Positions 15,776 through 24,045 of a DNA stretch of 40,559 nucleotides are shown here, in pieces; the stretch's first letter is position 1, and each line of letters begins with the position of its first letter. The notes beneath the pieces were generated by a model. That model ran no database searches. It was not told where the DNA came from and saw nothing but the letters and a program-made list of their open reading frames with translations. The position numbers were made by a program, and so were the translations under genes. Origin of the DNA: Nakamurella sp. (GTDB lineage Bacteria; Actinomycetota; Actinomycetes; Mycobacteriales; Nakamurellaceae); assembly GCA_017882715.1 (NCBI GenBank), contig JADGOY010000015.1:1-40559 (forward strand), given 5' to 3'.

Positions 15776-18045
15776 TGTCCGCCGGGCATGGCCTGCGGGT
15801 CGGCGTCCGTTGTGCGACCACAGCAGGAGTGGCTCTCCTTCTCGTCGCCGGTGCATTACGGCGGCGCGTCAACAGGGCATTTCCCGATCGTCTCTCGACG
15901 CCGCCTGACGCTGTACCGGACGAGGAGGCGCAGCCGAACCAGGTATGGACGTGGTCCGTCGATAGGGCCGGGAACTTCATCTCTTCCAGCCCTGCCAGCC
16001 TCGACATGATCGGTTATGGTCCGGCCGAATTGGTCGGCCAGAACGTCTCCCTGGTCCTGGACGCGGTCGAGCTGAAACGAGCGAGCGCGGTGACCGAAGC
16101 ACTGGGTGGCCCGGGCACGGGATGGCCAGGCGTCTTCGTCGAGGCCCACCACCGCAACGGAACGCGAGTGTGGCTGCAAGCCACCGTCCGGCCACGGTAT
16201 GACCCGGACGGAACGGTCGCCGGTGGCACCGGCACCACCCGGCTGGTCGGGCCGGATGCGGAGAATGTGGCCGAGCAACAACGGATCACCGCCCGGATCG
16301 AGACAGTCCTGACGGACCGGTCGTTGATGACGGCATTTCAACCGATCGTCGGTCTGGCGACCAATAGCGTGATAGGCGTCGAAGCTCTCTCCAGGTTCGG
16401 CGCCGAGCTCGCTCGTACGCCGGATCTGTGGTTCGCGGAGGCCGCATCGGTGGGATTGGGAACTCGGTTGGAATTGCTGGCGATCGAGACCGCACTGACA
16501 ACCGCCGAGTCGTTGCCCGAGCACTTGTACGTTTCCGTCAACGCCTCCCCCACGACCTGTCTCGACACCAGGCTGACCGCGCTGATTGCCCATTGCGCAG
16601 TCGGACCGGGGCGGCTCATCCTCGAACTCACCGAGCACGATGTCGTCGCCGATTACGACCGGTTAGGGGTGGCGCTCAAGAATTTGCGCTGCCTGGGCGT
16701 CAAGGTTGCGGTGGACGACGCCGGGTCGGGGTTCGCCTCCTTCCAGCACATCCTTCGACTGCGGCCGGACTTCATCAAACTGGACCGATGTATCGTCGCC
16801 GACCTCGACACCAGTCCGGCCGGCCGCGCGCTGTGTGCGGCGGTGGTTTCCTTCGCCGGCCGGATTGGTGCGCAGGTCGTCGCGGAGGGAATCGAAACCC
16901 AGTCAGAATTGAGCGCCGTCACCGAATTGGGCATGAGAGCGGGTCAGGGTTTCTATCTCGGCCGACCGTCGCTGATGCCCGCGGAATGGGCGCACTGGCA
17001 AGAGAACGCAAAGGCCACCCAACAAGTCCAACTCGCTATTTCGGGATCTCATCGCGGGCATGCGCTCGATGTCGGTCGTCCGGCCACGGCTGAGCATGCT
17101 GTGGAGCCCGACACGGTCGCGATTGGCGAGGACTACGTCACCATCCGCGCGCTCAACGACGCCGGCTTCGCGGAAACGGTGTTCGAGGCGCTGCCCGACG
17201 CCACCGCGATCCTCGACCGGGACGGCACCATCACCGCTGTCAACGAGGCCTGGCGGATGTTCGCGCTGGACAACGGGGGGCCGGCGGAGTCGACCGGAGT
17301 GGGCGTCAGCTACCTGGACGTGTGCACCCGCGCCGCAGAGTCGGGCAGCTCGGATGCCGCGGCGGTGCTCGCCGGCCTGCAGGCTGTGCTGGGCGGAGCG
17401 ACGATGGAAAGCGACCGGGAGTATCCGTGCGATTCTCCATCGGTGAGCCGCTGGTTCATCTCCAGGATCACCGCGATCGACGGACCGTCAGGCGGGGCCG
17501 TCGCCTCGCACGTCAACATCACCCGGCGCAAGCGGGCGGAGCTGGAGAACCAGCAGCTGGCGTTGCATGACCCCCTGACCGGGGTGGCCAACCGGCTGTT
17601 GTTCACCAGGCGGCTCACGGCCGCATTGAGCGGCCGGACGGGGTGCGACCTGCGCCCGGACGTGGGCGTCCTCTACATCGACCTTGACGCCCTCGCCGCG
17701 GTGAACGACAGGTACGGTCACGCCGCGGGTGACGAGTTCCTGATGGTGGCGGCCCATCGGATTCTCGTGCAGTTGGACCAAAGGGACACTCTCGCCCGGC
17801 TCGGCGGCGGCATGTTCGCCATTTGCGCCACCCGTACGACGGCGAAGCACCTGGCAGGACTGGCCGATCGTATCGCTGCGGTGTTGGCCGAGCCGCAGCT
17901 GATTCATGGTCGAGGCGTTCTCACGGGCGCCAGCGTCGGCAGGTATCTGGCCGCGCCCAACGACACCGCGTCGCAGTCACTGCAAGCCGCCGAGCAGGCC
18001 ATGTACGCCATCAGGCACAGGCACCCGAGCCCGATCTCCGCATAG
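15775..18045 (+). CDS. PAS-EAL-PAS-GGDEF protein, probable c-di-GMP phosphodiesterase
   Basis: 756 residues from ATG 15775 (a GTG at 15730 adds 15). Order: short N-terminal hydrophobic segment (TTAGVALLLVAGAL), PAS (about residues 45-170), EAL (about 185-430), second PAS (about 465-590), GGDEF (about 600-755). EAL before GGDEF is the reverse of the common order. The EAL site looks complete: EALSR (Glu about 203), SVNASP, LELTE, DDAGSG, IKLDR, AEGIET and GQGFYLGRP. The GGDEF signature is GGGMF (about 677-681), so cyclase activity is unlikely; it may bind GTP and regulate EAL. A local GDEFL earlier in the domain is not the catalytic motif. Probably hydrolyses c-di-GMP in response to a PAS-bound signal at the membrane. 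Confidence 0.88.
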   Translation: MSAGHGLRVGVRCATTAGVALLLVAGALRRRVNRAFPDRLSTPPDAVPDEEAQPNQVWTWSVDRAGNFISSSPASLDMIGYGPAELVGQNVSLVLDAVELKRASAVTEALGGPGTGWPGVFVEAHHRNGTRVWLQATVRPRYDPDGTVAGGTGTTRLVGPDAENVAEQQRITARIETVLTDRSLMTAFQPIVGLATNSVIGVEALSRFGAELARTPDLWFAEAASVGLGTRLELLAIETALTTAESLPEHLYVSVNASPTTCLDTRLTALIAHCAVGPGRLILELTEHDVVADYDRLGVALKNLRCLGVKVAVDDAGSGFASFQHILRLRPDFIKLDRCIVADLDTSPAGRALCAAVVSFAGRIGAQVVAEGIETQSELSAVTELGMRAGQGFYLGRPSLMPAEWAHWQENAKATQQVQLAISGSHRGHALDVGRPATAEHAVEPDTVAIGEDYVTIRALNDAGFAETVFEALPDATAILDRDGTITAVNEAWRMFALDNGGPAESTGVGVSYLDVCTRAAESGSSDAAAVLAGLQAVLGGATMESDREYPCDSPSVSRWFISRITAIDGPSGGAVASHVNITRRKRAELENQQLALHDPLTGVANRLLFTRRLTAALSGRTGCDLRPDVGVLYIDLDALAAVNDRYGHAAGDEFLMVAAHRILVQLDQRDTLARLGGGMFAICATRTTAKHLAGLADRIAAVLAEPQLIHGRGVLTGASVGRYLAAPNDTASQSLQAAEQAMYAIRHRHPSPISA

Positions 18046-18059
18046 CGCAGACCGCCCGC

Positions 18060-18610
18060 GCCGGGTTTCTCAGGACCTCCAGCCCACTCCGCGCCGGTTC
18101 TCAGGACCCTTCAGCCCACTCCGCGCCGGTTTTCAGATCTCAGCGCCAACATATGTTGGCGCGCAGTCCATAGAACCGGCGCGGAGTGGGTCGTGGCTGG
18201 ATCGTGGTGACCCATCACCGGCTTGACAAGCACCGATGAGGCACCCGCACCCGCGAGCGCAAGCCTTGGGCCTCTCCCCACACGCCGCCTCCCCGTGCGC
18301 CGCCCATCCCCCCGGCGCCGAACCCCCCGATATCCGCGCGCGCATCGGGCCAGCTCACTCCGCGCCGGTTTGCTGGGTCTCCACCCCGACTCCGCGCCTG
18401 TTCTCAGGACCTTCAGCCGACTCCGCGCCGGTTTTCAGATCTCAGCGCCAACATATGTTGGCGCGCAGTGCAGAAAACCGGCGCAGAGTGGGTCACGGTG
18501 AGGTTCGCCCAAGGTTCCCCCACAGTTCGCCGCCCACCCCCCCGGCGCCGACCCCCGATATCCGCGCGCATCGAGCCAGCTCACTCCGCGCGGGATTTCT
18601 GGATCTCCAC
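18060..18610. repeat. Nested palindromic repeat field, two long copies
   Basis: Direct copies of a roughly 30-bp unit (core ACTCCGCGCCGGTT, often followed by TCAGGACC) lead into a nested palindrome. Copy 1 (18115-18190) has perfect 17-bp outer arms enclosing the 20-bp palindrome GCGCCAACATATGTTGGCGC at 18143-18162. Copy 2 repeats it with the inner palindrome at 18445-18464 and one mismatch in the outer arms. The copies are 302 bp apart, and shared flanks (CCCCGGCGCCGA, GATATCCGCGCGC, CCAGCTCACTCCGCGC) show that the whole unit was duplicated in tandem. No ORF of merit overlaps it. It follows the EAL-GGDEF stop, so the first copy could also terminate transcription. Confidence 0.85.
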
Positions 18611-18636
18611 CCATCTCCACCCCAGCTCGGTACCTA

Positions 18637-19075
18637 CTACGAACACCTACAAACAGCGATACCGTCAAAGCCGCTCCCAAACCGGGGAATATGCGCGAAC
18701 CCCGGTTGCCAGCAGAACCAGGACGATTCAGTCACACCCACCGCGGCAGCCACGGTGGTCCCCCGGATAGCGCCGCGGCCATGCCGGGTGCCGGACGACT
18801 GGATGTCCCGTGCCCTGGTCAACGCATGCGCCATCATCGTGCGGAAGCCGCTGACGTGATCCACGGACTGGATACCTTGGGCCCCGGTCAGCGCAGGCGC
18901 GTGCGCTCCCGGGGGGATCATTCGCGACCATTTCTGCCACCTGATCGTAGGCCACTTGAATTTCGTCCCACATTTCCCGGTTGACCTGGACCTCGACGAA
19001 ACCCCGCGATTCCCACACCACCGCAGACTCTCCCGCCACCTCGGCTAGGATCCTTTCACGCGGCGTCCCGCTCAC
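18637..19075 (-). pseudogene. Unknown helical protein, frameshifted at a C6 tract
   Basis: Starts at GTG 19075, overlapping the stop of the preceding small gene as GTGA. The first frame reads MSGTPRERILAEVAGESAVVW, then GFVEVQVNREMWDEIQVAYD and QVAEMVANDPPG. At a run of six Cs (near 18912) that frame turns into Arg-rich shadow sequence, while the +1 frame continues plausibly: APALTGAQGIQSVDH, then GFRTMMAHALTRARDIQSSG and RGTTVAAAVGVTESSW, with a stop at 18637. A one-base change in the homopolymer would give a protein of about 145 residues. No domain recognised; the amphipathic helices loosely recall WXG100-size secreted proteins, but no WxG motif is present. Pseudogene, phase-variable gene or sequencing error are all possible. 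Confidence 0.45.
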
Positions 19076-19185
19076 TGTGCCCGCCCCCCGTACCGCCGGA
19101 TAATAAGTGCCATCAGGAGGGTCACCAAGGACATATACGCGGTGATCAGCGTGATGACACCGCCGGGTGCGCCGATGACCTTCAT
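19072..19185 (-). CDS. Small single-pass membrane protein, 37 residues
   Basis: ATG 19185, product beginning MKVIGAPGGVITLITAYMSL and ending RRYGGRAQ. One transmembrane helix (about residues 9-29) is followed by a positively charged tail, so the C-terminus should be cytoplasmic. Its stop overlaps the GTG of the next gene (GTGA). Base composition is less GC-rich than in housekeeping genes of the window. No ribosome site is obvious. Too short for assignment, but the clean hydrophobic helix and the 4-base overlap support a real gene. Confidence 0.5.
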   Translation of the reverse strand: MKVIGAPGGVITLITAYMSLVTLLMALIIRRYGGRAQ

Positions 19186-19465
19186 ATCGCGCGGCCGTAA
19201 TTGCTAACCCAGCGGGACACAAAGATATAGGTCGTCCGGTACTCGGCCCACCGATGGCGTAATTGCGCGGCCAGCCCTGCCGCCCCTATGCATAACAACG
19301 TTAATGCATTCATTCAAGTCTGACGCCCTTTCCGTCTGGGGTACAACAATTGACTTCCAGTCACATAGAAATCACACAAACACGGCCGCCCCTTTATCGC
19401 CAAGATTTCCACGGTGAGATCTGTCTATTGCCTCGGTGGCAAATGCCCGGAGTTTGACGCGTAGC
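19186..19465. other. AT-richer spacer
   Basis: 280 bp, visibly less GC-rich (for example AACAACGTTAATGCATTCATTC around 19300). No gene seen. It may carry a promoter for the two small genes downstream on the minus strand. Confidence 0.4.
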
Positions 19466-19825
19466 CTACGGGCTACCGGCCCGGCCGGGCATGGTGACCC
19501 AACAGGCCGCGCAAATATCATCGGCGGGTGACCCCTTGTCCAGCAGTCGCCCGCAATTGATGCATACGCAAACATGTACCCCGGGAATATCGGGAAACGT
19601 ATCGGCGGTCACCGCGGGCTGACCACACGGTGTCGAGCCCAGGTCCTGTTCAGCGTTAATTTCCCGGGCCGTGCCCGCGACGCGAAGTAAACCAGCGCGG
19701 GTCCGATCGTTCCCTAAGGTCTGTAGCGGTCCCCCGCAGTGCACCGCCGCAATGACCGAGGCGACCGGGGCCAGTCGCTCGTTGCGCGCCCTGGCCGTAG
19801 GATTCTCCGTATGGCTGCCGGTCAT
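19466..19825 (-). CDS. Hypothetical protein with C-terminal zinc-ribbon-like cysteines
   Basis: 119 residues from ATG 19825, which overlaps the stop of the preceding gene as ATGA. The N-terminal half (MTGSHTENPTARARNERLAP, then SVIAAVHCGGPLQTL) has no recognised fold. Near the C-terminus VCVCINCGRLL and ICAACW give a CxC-x2-C...C-x2-C pattern that could bind zinc. Composition is lower in GC than in the flanking housekeeping genes. I do not recognise a family. The ATGA overlap and the cysteine pattern are the reasons to call it; codon bias is weak support at best. Confidence 0.4.
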   Translation of the reverse strand: MTGSHTENPTARARNERLAPVASVIAAVHCGGPLQTLGNDRTRAGLLRVAGTAREINAEQDLGSTPCGQPAVTADTFPDIPGVHVCVCINCGRLLDKGSPADDICAACWVTMPGRAGSP

Positions 19826-20415
19826 CTTGCGCACGAACCATCGGCGGGCACCACAAACACCGAGCCATATGGCTCAGCGGAATGATGGATGGTGTAAATC
19901 CGGGTTCCGAGCACGACGTACTTGGTGGCCAAGTTGCCGAAACCATTCGGGATGGCAACTATCTGGTCCGAGCTTCGGTCACCCGTCGGATCCCCAATGA
20001 CCACCGGCGCATCATTGTTGCGCTGTCCGTATGAGGCCAGCGCCAATACGGCGACCAATCCAAGCGCTGGGGTTGTTCCGCGCCGATCCACAGGTCGTCC
20101 AACGACTCCGCGATGACCTCGGCAACCGTTGCGATCCACTATCGCAATCTGGGACCCTAGGTCGGCTCGGCAGAGATACCGTGCAGCGACTTGCCGGGGT
20201 CGAATAGTGCGACGATTACGGCAACCTTTCATTGCCGAGTAATTGTCCTCCAGAGCATCCTGGATAATGCGCCAGTGTCGCCCCATGCGAAACGCCGCCA
20301 ATCTCCCGAATTGATCTTGGAGTGTAATGGTTTTCCCGATGCGCCCAGAGCAAATCGGCCGATTGCTGTCACCGTATGAAATTGTGCGCGCCGTACTCGG
20401 GCCATGCGGGGCCAT
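19822..20415 (-). CDS. Hypothetical protein with one central hydrophobic segment
   Basis: 197 residues from ATG 20415, preceded by GGGGAGGG at 6 nt (the frame extends to ATG 20439). A stretch GKTITLQDQFGRLAAFRMG is followed by a basic Cys-containing middle, a hydrophobic segment TPALGLVAVLALASYG, and a beta-rich tail (APVVIGDPTGD, IVAIPNGFGNLATKYVVLGT, YGSVFVVPADGS). The order suggests a cytoplasmic domain, one membrane helix and an exported domain. Its end overlaps the next gene (ATGA). The middle is unusually Arg-rich and could hide a pair of frameshifts. No family recognised. Confidence 0.35.
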   Translation of the reverse strand: MAPHGPSTARTISYGDSNRPICSGRIGKTITLQDQFGRLAAFRMGRHWRIIQDALEDNYSAMKGCRNRRTIRPRQVAARYLCRADLGSQIAIVDRNGCRGHRGVVGRPVDRRGTTPALGLVAVLALASYGQRNNDAPVVIGDPTGDRSSDQIVAIPNGFGNLATKYVVLGTRIYTIHHSAEPYGSVFVVPADGSCAR

Positions 20416-21403
20416 GCGGCCCTCCCCGTTGACGCGCATACTGGCGGCTCTCCGTGAAGGCGGGCGTTAGGGGTGATCCCCGTACCGGCGCGGCGGCCCC
20501 CCGAAGGGTTGGCGGCATCGGTGCCCCCAGCCTGGCTGTTGACCCAGCCTTAGCCATTGTGTCCGTTTTGCCGGGACGGGCCAAGCCGAATGAGGAAATA
20601 GAGCCATCTGCCGCGTGTTGTGCCGAATTCAGACCCACTGAATGGCCCATGCCTGAGCCGGTTGGGCGAGTTACCACGGAGTAGTTCGCTCGATGGTGCC
20701 CACCCGGTCACGGAGTCAGCGAAGGTCGACGACGTCGCCTGCTTGCCCACGACCGATTGTGCAAGCACGACCGACTCCAGATAGCAACGCGACCTGTCCT
20801 TCTCGGCGCGGCCGACACCCAGCCGGAACCCGAACTGGTGCGTACCGAGCGCTCCAGGAACGCGAAGAATAGTTCGCGTCTCAACTTCACCCCAAGCGGC
20901 GGTCGTTTCCGCGGCTCTCCTGACCTATTCTTGGGTGTGGTCGGGCGCTTCCCGGCAGCGGCTCGCCGATATGCTCGTCTCCTGCGACCGTAGCTCGGTG
21001 CGCAGGTTCCGTCCACCTAGCCCGAAACTGTGCAGCAGTCCGCGGCAAATGGAGTCAACCACCCCGATCGATGCATGACAATTCCCACCGAGTCCGCTGC
21101 CATCGATGTCGTGACGCAGCAGCGGACGTCTCCGAGGATCGCCCGACCTGCCGCGCTCGCTCCCTGCCTCGTCCTTCGTGGGCCCACAGCCGACGACCCC
21201 GACAAGACCACCGGACGGAGCGGGCAGGTCCCGCTCCCCCGCCCGGACGCTCCCCTGTCAATGCCGGTGGCGGCCGGATATGAGGTCCCTGTTGGTGTTT
21301 GTTGACAGTGATCGCAGGGTGCCGCCGCATTGCGCCTTCGCGCTTGACGGCATTCTGGGCTTATTCCGTCAATGGTTGCAGTTCGAGAGGAGCGGTCTCG
21401 ATT
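20416..21403. other. Gene-poor region
   Basis: About 990 bp in which no frame has credible coding character on either strand. Frames are interrupted, Arg/Pro-rich and without ribosome sites. Probably decayed coding sequence or spacer; nothing identifiable. Confidence 0.45.
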
Positions 21404-22273
21404 ATGAGGATCGGGTTGCGCGTCGCTGATTTCACCTGGCCCGGGCGGCCCGCCGAGCCTGGCCCGGGATCTGCGCCGAGTGGTCATGGTGGCCGAGAAA
21501 GCGGGTTTCGCCCGGGTGAGCTTGATAGACCACGTATGGCAGATCAGTGTGATCGGCCCCCGGAGAACGCGATGCTCGAGGCCTACACCACGCCGGGATA
21601 CCTGGCCGGCATGCACGACGCGGATGGAACTCCTCGCCTGGGTGACGGCGGTCGTTTATCGCGAACCCGGATTGTTGGCCAAACTGGTCAGCACGCTGGA
21701 CGTCCTGTCCGAGGGCCGGGCGTGGCTGGGCGTAGGCGCCTCGTGGAAGGAGGAGGCGCGCGGGCTGGGTCTGCCGTTCCCGCCGACGGCAGAGCGGTTC
21801 GAGCGGCCGGAGGAGGCGTTGCAGATCTCTTTGCAGATGTGGAGCGCGGATGAGGGGCCCTTCGAGGGAGAGCATTGTCGACTCGGACGAACGCTCAACT
21901 CTCCGCAGCCGCTGTCCGGGCCGCATCCGCCGTCCTGATCGGGGGCACGGGAGAGAAGAAGACCTTGCGTCTGGTCGCCCGTTACGCCCAGGCCTGCAGC
22001 CTGTTCCCGACCCCGGATCTGGAGCACGAGCTCGACCTGCTGCGCGGGCACTGCCATGCCGGTGGTCGTGAATACGACCAGATCGAGAAGACGGTGATGT
22101 ACCCGCTGAACCCCGGCCCGAACGGGGAGAACGTCGACGCCGTTCTGGTCGAGTTGCAGCGGTTGGCGCGGCTCGGGATCTCTTACGTGCACAGCCGGGT
22201 GACCGATGTCGCTCTGAGCAGGCCGCCGGAGTTGTTGGGTGAGCGGGTCATACCGGTGGCTGCCGAATTCTGA
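21404..22273 (+). pseudogene. F420-type LLM-class oxidoreductase with several frameshifts
   Basis: ATG 21404 begins MRIGLRVADFTWPG. The reading then switches frame repeatedly: DLRRVVMVAEKAGFARVSLIDHVW, then MLEAYTT, then MELLAWVTAVVYREPGLLAKLV, STLDVLSEGRAWLGVGASWKEEARGLG, and finally VLIGGTGEKKTLRLVARYAQACSLF through to a stop at 22273. These are the family's N-terminal barrel, SGGRxxLGxGAGW-like and IGGxGxxxxLRLxARxAD-like motifs. At least four frameshifts are needed (near 21445, 21556, 21610 and 21930). The intact family members are flavin/F420-dependent monooxygenases or reductases. Amino-acid conservation between shifts is high, so inactivation is recent, or the region is poorly sequenced. 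Confidence 0.8.
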
Positions 22274-22462
22274 CCGCCTCCATATCGATCTGTCGCGTAC
22301 GGGCGATGCCTGGACGGCTCAGACCGAACAGTAGCTTCCGGTAGGAGACACCTGCGCAGGCGATGTTCGAGCCCAACCGCCCACGCCCCGATGCCGCCCG
22401 GCCGGGAGGGTTGGGCCGACGGTTCGCGGCCACCGCCGTACGGGCGAGCACGGGCTCTGCCT

Positions 22463-22860
22463 GTGCGGCACCGCACCATCGAGTTCCGCAAGTTCCTGGT
22501 CACGATCGACTCGGAAGTCCTGGCGGACCTGGACGGTCCTCTGGTCTCCGACAACTACGGCACCCACAAGACCCCGGCCACCGCAAATTGCTGGCCGACC
22601 ACCCGCGTCTCCGGATGCCATTCACCCCGACCTATTCGAGCTGGATGAACCAGGTCCAGCGGTTGTTCGCCTACATCACAGATGAACTGGTCGGCCGCGG
22701 CGACCACCGCTCCGTCCAGGCCCTGGAGGCCGACATCCGGGCCTGGGTCAAGGCCAGGTCAAGGCCTGGAACGACGACGCGAAGCCCTTCATCTGGACCA
22801 AATCGCCGAGGAGATCGGTACCTCAATCGGACGACTCATGCACAGTGTCACGGGCGCGGG
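22463..22860 (+). mobile_element. IS630-family transposase remnant
   Basis: The C-terminal half of an IS630-type DDE transposase in broken frames: HRTIEFRKFLVTID, LVSDNYGTHKTPAT with the second catalytic Asp, then in another frame FTPTYSSWMNQVQRLFAYIT, GRGDHRSVQALEADIRAWVK, then KPFIWTK and GTSIGRLMHS. In active members the motif is SWxNQVE(R), so the catalytic Glu appears changed to Gln. A short duplication of GGTCAAGGCC near 22750 causes one frameshift. The N-terminal helix-turn-helix half is absent and no terminal inverted repeats were found. It is a dead relic next to the LLM pseudogene. Confidence 0.8.
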
Positions 22861-24045
22861 ACACCAGAAGGTCGCCCAGTGTTGCGAGAAACGGCTGGGC
22901 GCACGGGGAATCGGATCGGCCGGTGATGTCGTCGCTGACGAGTCGCATGCGGTCGATTCTGTTGATGCCGGGTTCGGAAGTTCGTCGGTGTCCCACTTCT
23001 CGAATCGGGTGCCTTCGACGAGGTCGATTCGGCTTCTCGGCCGAGGGTGACGACGATGTTCACGTCGCGGATGAGCCGGCGGTGATCGCGCGTCTGATCG
23101 GTGATGTTCGACGCCGACCTCGAGCAGGCCAGCGGTCGAGTGCGCGTTCATGCTGATCCCTGGGTTGGATGCCAGCGGAGTCGACATCGATTGTGTCACT
23201 GGCGATGTGCCACCGGAATCCGGCAGCCCACCTGATCGTGTGACGTCCGCGGCAGGCAGCTCACATACGGGCCAACGCCCGGCTACTCGGTGGCCAGAAA
23301 TGCGCGGTCTCTGGGTACCGATCAGCGTTACCAGCGCTCGTTCGGTGTCGGTCGGGAAGAAGTCCCTTGGCCAGTGCTCTTCATCTGGGCGACGAGCGAC
23401 AACAGAGATGATGAGTGGTGTGCTGTGCCGACGGGTCAAGTAAGGCCCATGAAAGCGATGGCCTGCAGAGGGGTGGCGGGGATAACGCATGTGCCGTCGA
23501 CGGCGTTGTGGTATTCCCGGCCAGGGTAATTCACTCGATGGTGAACCGGTCGCGGCCAGCGCGTCGAGCGAGGCGTAACCGCGTGGTTATCGGGCGCAAT
23601 GAGGCGCCGAACAGTCTCAGGACGTCACCGATCACCGAAAGTGGCCAGGCGATCTCGGGTAGGGGGGAGTTGCCCGGCGAAGTGATAGCGACCAGATCCC
23701 ACGATGCATGGGAACCCCCAGCAGGATGCCTCCGATAAAGACAATCGCCGCCGAAGCGCAAGAAAGCGTGCGGGTATTTCGGCGGCCGCCAGACCGGGGA
23801 ATCGACCATGGCACAAGTTGGAAGACTGCGCGCGCTACGCGCTGGCTCCCGAACGCACGGAACCGCCGATCCGGATGTGGCTCACGACACGTTGAATCCA
23901 CCTGGGTGACCCACCTGGCCGCCGGGACATACCCTGAGCTGGTGATCGGGTTGTCGTCCGTCGGAGACCTGCATATCCACGACTTTCCCGGCCGCCGTGC
24001 GGCACCCCGGATCCGCGCCGCCCGAGAGGCCGCGGGTGACGACCG
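22861..24045. other. Decayed region without identifiable genes
   Basis: About 1.2 kb. Minus-strand frames at 22789-23490 and 23531-23809 have some natural-looking stretches (for example WPLSVIGDVLRLFGASLRP, and PADVTRSGG-like text), but no start signal, no recognised family and frame changes. Probably eroded genes between the IS remnant and lhgO. Confidence 0.4.

Noticed and set aside
17725-17748. GDEF word inside the GGDEF domain as the active site
   Set aside because: It lies in the GHAAGDEFL helix region upstream; the true signature position reads GGGMF.
18060-18610. Insertion sequence ends or an integron attC site
   Set aside because: Palindromes are nested and tandem, with no transposase, integrase or target-site duplication beside them.
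22789-23490. 233-codon minus-strand frame as a real gene
   Set aside because: Some natural-looking stretches but also low-complexity Arg/Pro/His parts, no start signal, and it overlaps the IS630 relic; left as decayed sequence.
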